A DNA stretch of 64,000 nt from Mucilaginibacter ginkgonis (GTDB taxonomy: Bacteria > Bacteroidota > Bacteroidia > Sphingobacteriales > Sphingobacteriaceae). Made by a program: the position numbers and the translations under genes. The notes beneath the pieces are model-generated. The model was not told where the DNA came from. It searched no databases and was given only the letters and a program-made list of their open reading frames with translations. Shown one piece after another: positions 60,992-64,000 of the stretch (positions are counted from its first letter, which is position 1; every line of letters starts with the position of its first letter). The stretch covers positions 1,302,001 through 1,366,000 of the forward strand of contig NZ_CP066775.1 in assembly GCF_009754905.2 (NCBI RefSeq). The letters are read 5' to 3'.

Positions 60992-61941
60992 TAGATAGTC
61001 TCCTCAATTTGGTATTTATTTCGGTCTACAGCGCTGCGGGAAACTAATTCTGCAATGAAGCCGCTTAGAAATAATTGTGCGCCCAACAATATTGCTACCA
61101 GGCCGATGTAAAATAGGGGATGGTCTGTAGCATCGCGGTATTTCTGGTGGTTGGCTATGTCAACTTGTTTTTCTACGATGATCCATATAGCCATAATGAT
61201 ACCCGTAAGAAAGCTTAGTACGCCCAGGGAACCAAAAAAATGCATCGGCCGTTTACCGAATTTGCCAACAAAAAATATGGAAAGGAGATCAAGGAAACCA
61301 TTGACGAAACGGCTCATGCCAAACTTTGTAGAACCGTACTTACGTGCACGATGTTCAACAATTTGCTCATCAATCTTGCTAAAACCCGCCCATTTAGCCA
61401 GTACAGGTATGTAGCGGTGCATTTCGCCGTAAACCTCGATGTTCTTCACAACCGCTTTGCGGTAAGCTTTTAGACCGCAATTAAAATCATGCAGGTTATT
61501 TATCCCCGACATTTTACGCGTGGCGGCATTAAACAACTTTGTAGGAATAGTCTTGCTAAGCGGATCATAACGTTTAGCCTTCCAGCCGGATACCAGGTCG
61601 AATTTCTCAACTGTTATTCGGCGGTACAATTCGGGTATTTCATCGGGGCTATCCTGCAGGTCGGCGTCCATAGTAATTATTACATTGCCTTGAGCAGCTT
61701 CGAAACCTGTATTCAGGGCAGCCGACTTACCATAATTACGACGGAACTTGATGCCATGTATCGCGGGATTACCCTGATTAAGCTGATTGATAACGTTCCA
61801 TGATTCATCGGTGCTGCCATCGTCGATTAAAAGCACCTCGTAAGAAAAACTATGCTGAGCCATAACTCTTGCAATCCATTCTGTAAGTTCAGGCAAAGAT
61901 TCGGCTTCGTTAAGCAGCGGTACTACAACAGATATATCCAT
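60991..61941 (-). CDS. Polyprenyl-phosphate glycosyltransferase, GtrB/DPM1-like (GT2)
   Basis: A 316-residue GT2 enzyme that loads a sugar onto undecaprenyl phosphate. The start is ISVVVPLLNEAESLPEL. YEVLLIDDGSTDESW, YGKSAALNTGFEAAQGNVII and TMDADLQDSPDEIPEL give the DAD metal motif. KYGSTKFGMSRFVNGFLDLL is the GtrB-type interface helix, followed by two membrane helices (FGSLGVLSFLTGIIMAIWII and LFYIGLVAILLGAQLFLSGF). It heads the leftward run; its stop codon sits at the edge of the inverted-repeat cassette. The sugar is not known. Confidence 0.92.
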   Translation of the reverse strand: MDISVVVPLLNEAESLPELTEWIARVMAQHSFSYEVLLIDDGSTDESWNVINQLNQGNPAIHGIKFRRNYGKSAALNTGFEAAQGNVIITMDADLQDSPDEIPELYRRITVEKFDLVSGWKAKRYDPLSKTIPTKLFNAATRKMSGINNLHDFNCGLKAYRKAVVKNIEVYGEMHRYIPVLAKWAGFSKIDEQIVEHRARKYGSTKFGMSRFVNGFLDLLSIFFVGKFGKRPMHFFGSLGVLSFLTGIIMAIWIIVEKQVDIANHQKYRDATDHPLFYIGLVAILLGAQLFLSGFIAELVSRSAVDRNKYQIEETI

Positions 61942-62053
61942 TTATCAGCACAAAAATATAAAAAAGAGTGAGGTTTTAATGTCGATTGAAACTGACAGAT
62001 CGCAAACATTCTGCAATAAAAAAGCCCTATTATTTCTGTCAAGGTTTTCGCTG

Positions 62054-62104
62054 TACCCAGCGCTGGTCCCAATTTAAATCGGGACGAACCGGCACGGTTT
62101 CCCA
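62054..62104 (-). pseudogene. tRNA-Leu 3' fragment broken by an 18-bp palindrome
   Basis: Minus-strand sequence TGGGAAACCGTGCCGGTTCG and AGCGCTGGGTACAGC match the variable arm, T arm and acceptor end of the intact tRNA-Leu next to it. Between them, in the T loop, sits TCCCGATTTAAATTGGGA (62067-62084). The downstream terminator region is also duplicated in decayed form (62015-62050). It cannot make a working tRNA. Confidence 0.85.
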
Positions 62105-62145
62105 AATGGCTTTAGATAAACTAGGCTTTGCCATAACTCAAAAAT

Positions 62146-62176
62146 AAAAAAGCCCTGATATTTCTATCAAGGCTTT
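62146..62176 (-). terminator. Terminator of tRNA-Leu
   Basis: On the minus strand AAAGCCTTGATA-GAAA-TATCAGGGCTTT forms a 12-bp stem with one mismatch, followed by T residues, five bases after the end of the tRNA. A decayed relative follows the 3' fragment further on. Confidence 0.85.
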
Positions 62177-62181
62177 AGCTG

Positions 62182-62261
62182 TACCCAGCGCCGGAGTCGA
62201 ACCGGCACGGTTTCCCACAGGTGTTTGAGACCAGCGCGTCTACCAATTCCGCCAGCTGGGC
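62182..62261 (-). tRNA. tRNA-Leu (anticodon CAA)
   Basis: An 80-base class II tRNA. The acceptor stem is GCCCAGC / GCTGGGT, the D arm GCGGAATTGGTAGACGC and the anticodon loop CTCAAAC (anticodon CAA, reading UUG). It has a long variable arm TGGGAAACCGT, and T arm GCCGG-TTCGACT-CCGGC. One T-T mismatch occurs in the anticodon stem. CCA is not encoded. Broken copies of its 5' and 3' halves lie on either side. Confidence 0.92.
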
Positions 62262-62270
62262 ATTTGTTTT

Positions 62271-62316
62271 CCTCAGCGTCTGCCATCCCGATAGTTATCG
62301 GGACCGCCAGCTGGGC
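62271..62316 (-). pseudogene. tRNA-Leu 5' fragment broken by an 18-bp palindrome
   Basis: Minus-strand GCCCAGCTGGCGG (62304-62316) is identical to the first 13 bases of the intact tRNA-Leu, and TGGCAGACGCTGAGG (62271-62285) aligns to its D-arm continuation TGGTAGACGCGCTGG. Between them is the palindrome TCCCGATAACTATCGGGA (62286-62303), in the D loop. The fragment ends nine bases before the intact tRNA. Confidence 0.8.
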
Positions 62317-62328
62317 TTACGGTAATAA

Positions 62329-62856
62329 TTACCGGGCTGCAAATGTATTTAAAGTCTCCTTAATCCGCAACAAATATTTTTGGCGGTAATAAATATCAGC
62401 AATCTTATTTAAACGGTCTTCGCGGGCTGTATCATCAAGTGTTTCGTAATCTCCTGTGTAGCAATTTAATTGCTGTTGCAGGCCTTCTCCAATTTCGGCA
62501 ACCTCGGCACCTATCCTTCCAATTTCATCCTCATCGTCTGCTTCCATAAGTCGCTCATTAATGTCCATCATCTCCATTAGAAAGTCGCCGGGCAATTGCG
62601 GTTTTGAACCTTCATCAAGCAACCCATGTGATGTTAAAATGTAAGCCAGCCGTTTTGTTGGGTCAGATAATGTTTGGTAAGCCTTGTTATTAATGGTAGA
62701 TAGCTCTAAGATCTCTTGCTGCTTTTCATCGCCTTCATTCGCAAAAAAATCGGGATGATATTCTTTGCTTAGGCCATAAAATTGCTTTTTTAAAGCAACT
62801 TCATCGGGGTTAAAAGACTCCGGAATATTATAAAACTCAAAATAATTGATCATCAT
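62329..62856 (-). CDS. hscB: Fe-S cluster assembly co-chaperone HscB
   Basis: A 175-residue J-protein. The J domain covers 1-75 with INYFEFYNIPESFNPDEVAL and the HPD in KEYHPDFFANEGDEKQQE. The C-terminal helical domain (FLMEMMDINERLMEADDEDE) is the IscU-binding part characteristic of HscB. It works with HscA/DnaK to move Fe-S clusters from IscU. The isc genes are not nearby. Two start ATGs in tandem (MMINYF); either is possible. Confidence 0.9.
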   Translation of the reverse strand: MMINYFEFYNIPESFNPDEVALKKQFYGLSKEYHPDFFANEGDEKQQEILELSTINNKAYQTLSDPTKRLAYILTSHGLLDEGSKPQLPGDFLMEMMDINERLMEADDEDEIGRIGAEVAEIGEGLQQQLNCYTGDYETLDDTAREDRLNKIADIYYRQKYLLRIKETLNTFAAR

Positions 62857-62888
62857 ATGTGCATTTGCTTTAAAACACGCAATCGTTG

Positions 62889-62896
62889 CAAAAGTA
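62889..62896 (-). promoter_or_regulatory. Candidate -7 promoter box of hscB
   Basis: TACTTTTG on the minus strand matches TAnnTTTG and lies 33 bases before the hscB start. A -33 partner is not evident. Confidence 0.4.
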
Positions 62897-63000
62897 ATTG
62901 CAATTCTAATTCTTATTTGTTAAAACGCCATTCTTAAAAGTTTTAAATGCTTTTGTGTCTGCTAAAAGCATTTTGATGGCGTGATTTTTGAAAACCTGAG

Positions 63001-63008
63001 TATATTTG
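63001..63008 (+). promoter_or_regulatory. Candidate -7 promoter box of the 63041 gene
   Basis: TATATTTG, exact consensus, 33 bases before the ATG at 63041. TTTG-like sequences upstream lie at 12 or 25 bases, neither ideal. Confidence 0.5.
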
Positions 63009-63040
63009 ATTTACGAAGTAACTGACCCCGGCCGAACATT

Positions 63041-63322
63041 ATGGAATCGATGACCACATTATCTGAAATTATAAACAAGTTACGCGCCGAAGGGTATACC
63101 GAAGACTTCAATAAAGGCGCGCAGCTGTCTCCCACAGAATACATAATTGATAAGCACTATCGTTTTGAAGGTGAATCTGATCCCGAAGACGAGGCCGTAG
63201 TATATGCTATATCGGCACTCGACGGAAAAACAAAAGGCATTCTTGTTAATGGTTACGGCCCGTCGAGCGATCCTGCAAATGACAACATCGTGAAATCTCT
63301 GCTAGATCGCGAAGGGCTGTAA
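63041..63322 (+). CDS. Small conserved Bacteroidetes protein (93 aa)
   Basis: A 93-residue soluble protein with the pattern LSEIINKLRAEGYTEDFN, LSPTEYIIDKHYRFEGESDP and VVYAISALDGKTKGILVNGY. Such proteins are widespread in Bacteroidetes and often labelled phosphoribosylpyrophosphate synthetase, but the length is far too short and no PRPP-binding loop is present, so I do not accept that name. Function unknown. It is followed by a VOC gene six bases later, probably one transcript. Confidence 0.82.
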   Translation: MESMTTLSEIINKLRAEGYTEDFNKGAQLSPTEYIIDKHYRFEGESDPEDEAVVYAISALDGKTKGILVNGYGPSSDPANDNIVKSLLDREGL

Positions 63323-63328
63323 ATCGTC

Positions 63329-63697
63329 ATGAGTTTACTATCAGTTATTCCTACTATCTTTTATAAAGATCTGAATGTTGCTATACGCTTCTTTACCCTT
63401 GGCTTGGGTTTTAAGATAATGTATCTTGAAGACAATTTTTGTGTAGTAAAAAGGGATGAGACCACCATCCATCTAGTTGAAAATAATGACCTTGCTCGTG
63501 GCAACCGCCCAGAAATACGCATTGCTACAGATGATATCGACAGCTATTATGACGAAATCATAACCAATCACCCCGAGATCTTACATCCCAATCTGAATAT
63601 TATCAAAGACCAACCTTGGGGCTTGCGTGAATTTGCCTTGATGGATGAAACTATGTCTTGCATCATTATTCAGCAGGAGATGGAGGCCGCTGTATAA
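63329..63697 (+). CDS. VOC family protein (glyoxalase/bleomycin-resistance fold)
   Basis: A 122-residue single-domain VOC protein. SVIPTIFYKDLNVAIRFFTL is the first beta-alpha unit. LEDNFCVVKRDETTIHLVEN and IATDDIDSYYDEIITNHPEI follow, and LREFALMDETMSCIIIQQ is the end. Metal-ligand His and Glu candidates are present (HLVE, REFAL...). Members include antibiotic-binding proteins and dioxygenases; nothing here settles which. It sits six bases after the 63041 gene. Confidence 0.85.
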   Translation: MSLLSVIPTIFYKDLNVAIRFFTLGLGFKIMYLEDNFCVVKRDETTIHLVENNDLARGNRPEIRIATDDIDSYYDEIITNHPEILHPNLNIIKDQPWGLREFALMDETMSCIIIQQEMEAAV

Positions 63698-63735
63698 ACA
63701 GGTTTATTTAACCAATTATTGTTTCACCTTAAAAC

Positions 63736-64000
63736 CTACACATTTAAAATGTCTTCCTCTACGCCGATCTTACTCACCTTATCCAAAATTTCATGGATCT
63801 TTTGGTCAAGACGGTTTACTGCATCATCCAGCAACGTGATATACTCTTGAGGTAAGGTGTGGGCCTCCATTTTAATTACGTTCATCATCCCGATGATCGA
63901 GGTAAGCGGGCCACGTATCTCATGCGACTGTATGTGGGCGATCTTTAACAGAGACTGGTTCTGCTGCAAAATCTTCTCTTCGTAAAGCTTACGCTTGGTT
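63736..64000 (-). CDS. C-terminal end of a histidine-kinase-like protein lacking an ATPase domain (partial)
   Basis: The frame is open to the window edge; the apparent TTG start at 63969 is internal, since codons upstream continue (TKRKLYEEKI). A coiled coil leads into AHIQSHEIRGPLTSIIGMMN, the phospho-acceptor helix of a HisKA domain, then a second helix (EYITLLDDAVNRLDQKIHEI). The chain stops about 20 residues later without an ATP-binding domain. Bacteroidetes have PAS proteins that end this way; the upstream part is outside the window. Confidence 0.75.
   Translation of the reverse strand, partial: TKRKLYEEKILQQNQSLLKIAHIQSHEIRGPLTSIIGMMNVIKMEAHTLPQEYITLLDDAVNRLDQKIHEILDKVSKIGVEEDILNV

Noticed and set aside
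62054-62104. Attachment site of an integrated element at tRNA-Leu
   Set aside because: The duplicated 3' end fits an att site, but no integrase or element lies between it and the tRNA, and a matching 5' fragment on the other side points to tRNA duplication instead.
63041-63322. Name phosphoribosylpyrophosphate synthetase for the 93-residue protein
   Set aside because: Too short for the enzyme and lacks the PRPP-binding loop; the label is common but not supported by sequence.

Overview
This window reads as a stretch of ordinary chromosome from a Bacteroidetes bacterium of the Sphingobacteriaceae type (Mucilaginibacter or Pedobacter-like). The signs are: no Shine-Dalgarno pattern in front of most genes; several upstream TAnnTTTG boxes, the -7 element of the Bacteroidetes primary sigma factor; family-typical genes (GH3-like, DUF4199, DUF5020, BatA-like, GH20, four-helix-bundle S23 protein); the fused hisIE and hisB genes; and dispersed palindromic repeats of the GTCATTGCGAGG kind. 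The genus is inferred from gene style only. There is no prophage, transposase, CRISPR array or plasmid function.

Layout. 1-3.5 kb: end of an esterase, then a GT8 glycosyltransferase, a GT2 glycosyltransferase and a flippase (surface polysaccharide). 3.5-8.7 kb: secreted M1 aminopeptidase, divergent from a NatAB-like ABC exporter and a Ppx/GppA phosphatase, closed by a strong terminator. 8.8-12.8 kb: dnaJ, grpE, ftsE, a small unknown and an acyl-CoA reductase, all leftward. 12.9-15 kb: ferredoxin, NlpC/P60 hydrolase, WD40 protein. 15-23.3 kb: a complete leftward histidine operon, hisG-D-(lipoprotein)-C-B-H-A-F-IE, preceded by an unlisted 20-codon leader peptide with seven histidines and a good promoter. 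23.3-25.3 kb: membrane protein and gmhB-like phosphatase. 25.5-31.5 kb: gltB-gltD. 31.6-40.9 kb: mixed metabolism (rRNA/tRNA methyltransferase, galactokinase, aldo/keto reductase, metallo-hydrolase, creatininase family, GH13 alpha-glucosidase, LOG family) with a repeat-rich gap at 39.15-39.59 kb that holds the tail of a lost second GH13 gene. 41-48 kb: trxB behind a palindrome cluster, GH20 hexosaminidase, TPR histidine kinase. 48-52.6 kb: BatA-like protein, a dihydroorotase homologue that lacks key metal ligands, a small acidic protein and a DUF4199 protein. 54.6-62 kb: a leftward run rseP, dxr, GH3-like, membrane protein and two GT2 genes, interrupted between the two GT2 genes by a small cassette bounded by 29-bp inverted repeats and encoding a four-helix-bundle S23/IVP-type protein. 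62-64 kb: tRNA-Leu(CAA) between two broken tRNA-Leu copies, hscB, small proteins, and the end of a histidine-kinase-like gene.

Most unusual observations: the inverted-repeat S23/IVP cassette (with a frameshift in an A9 run); the histidine leader and possible attenuator; two tRNA-Leu fragments each broken by an 18-bp TCCCGAT palindrome that also occurs inside another repeat; palindrome clusters in front of grpE and trxB; the GH13 relic; and the probably non-catalytic dihydroorotase. No large defence or biosynthetic system is visible.
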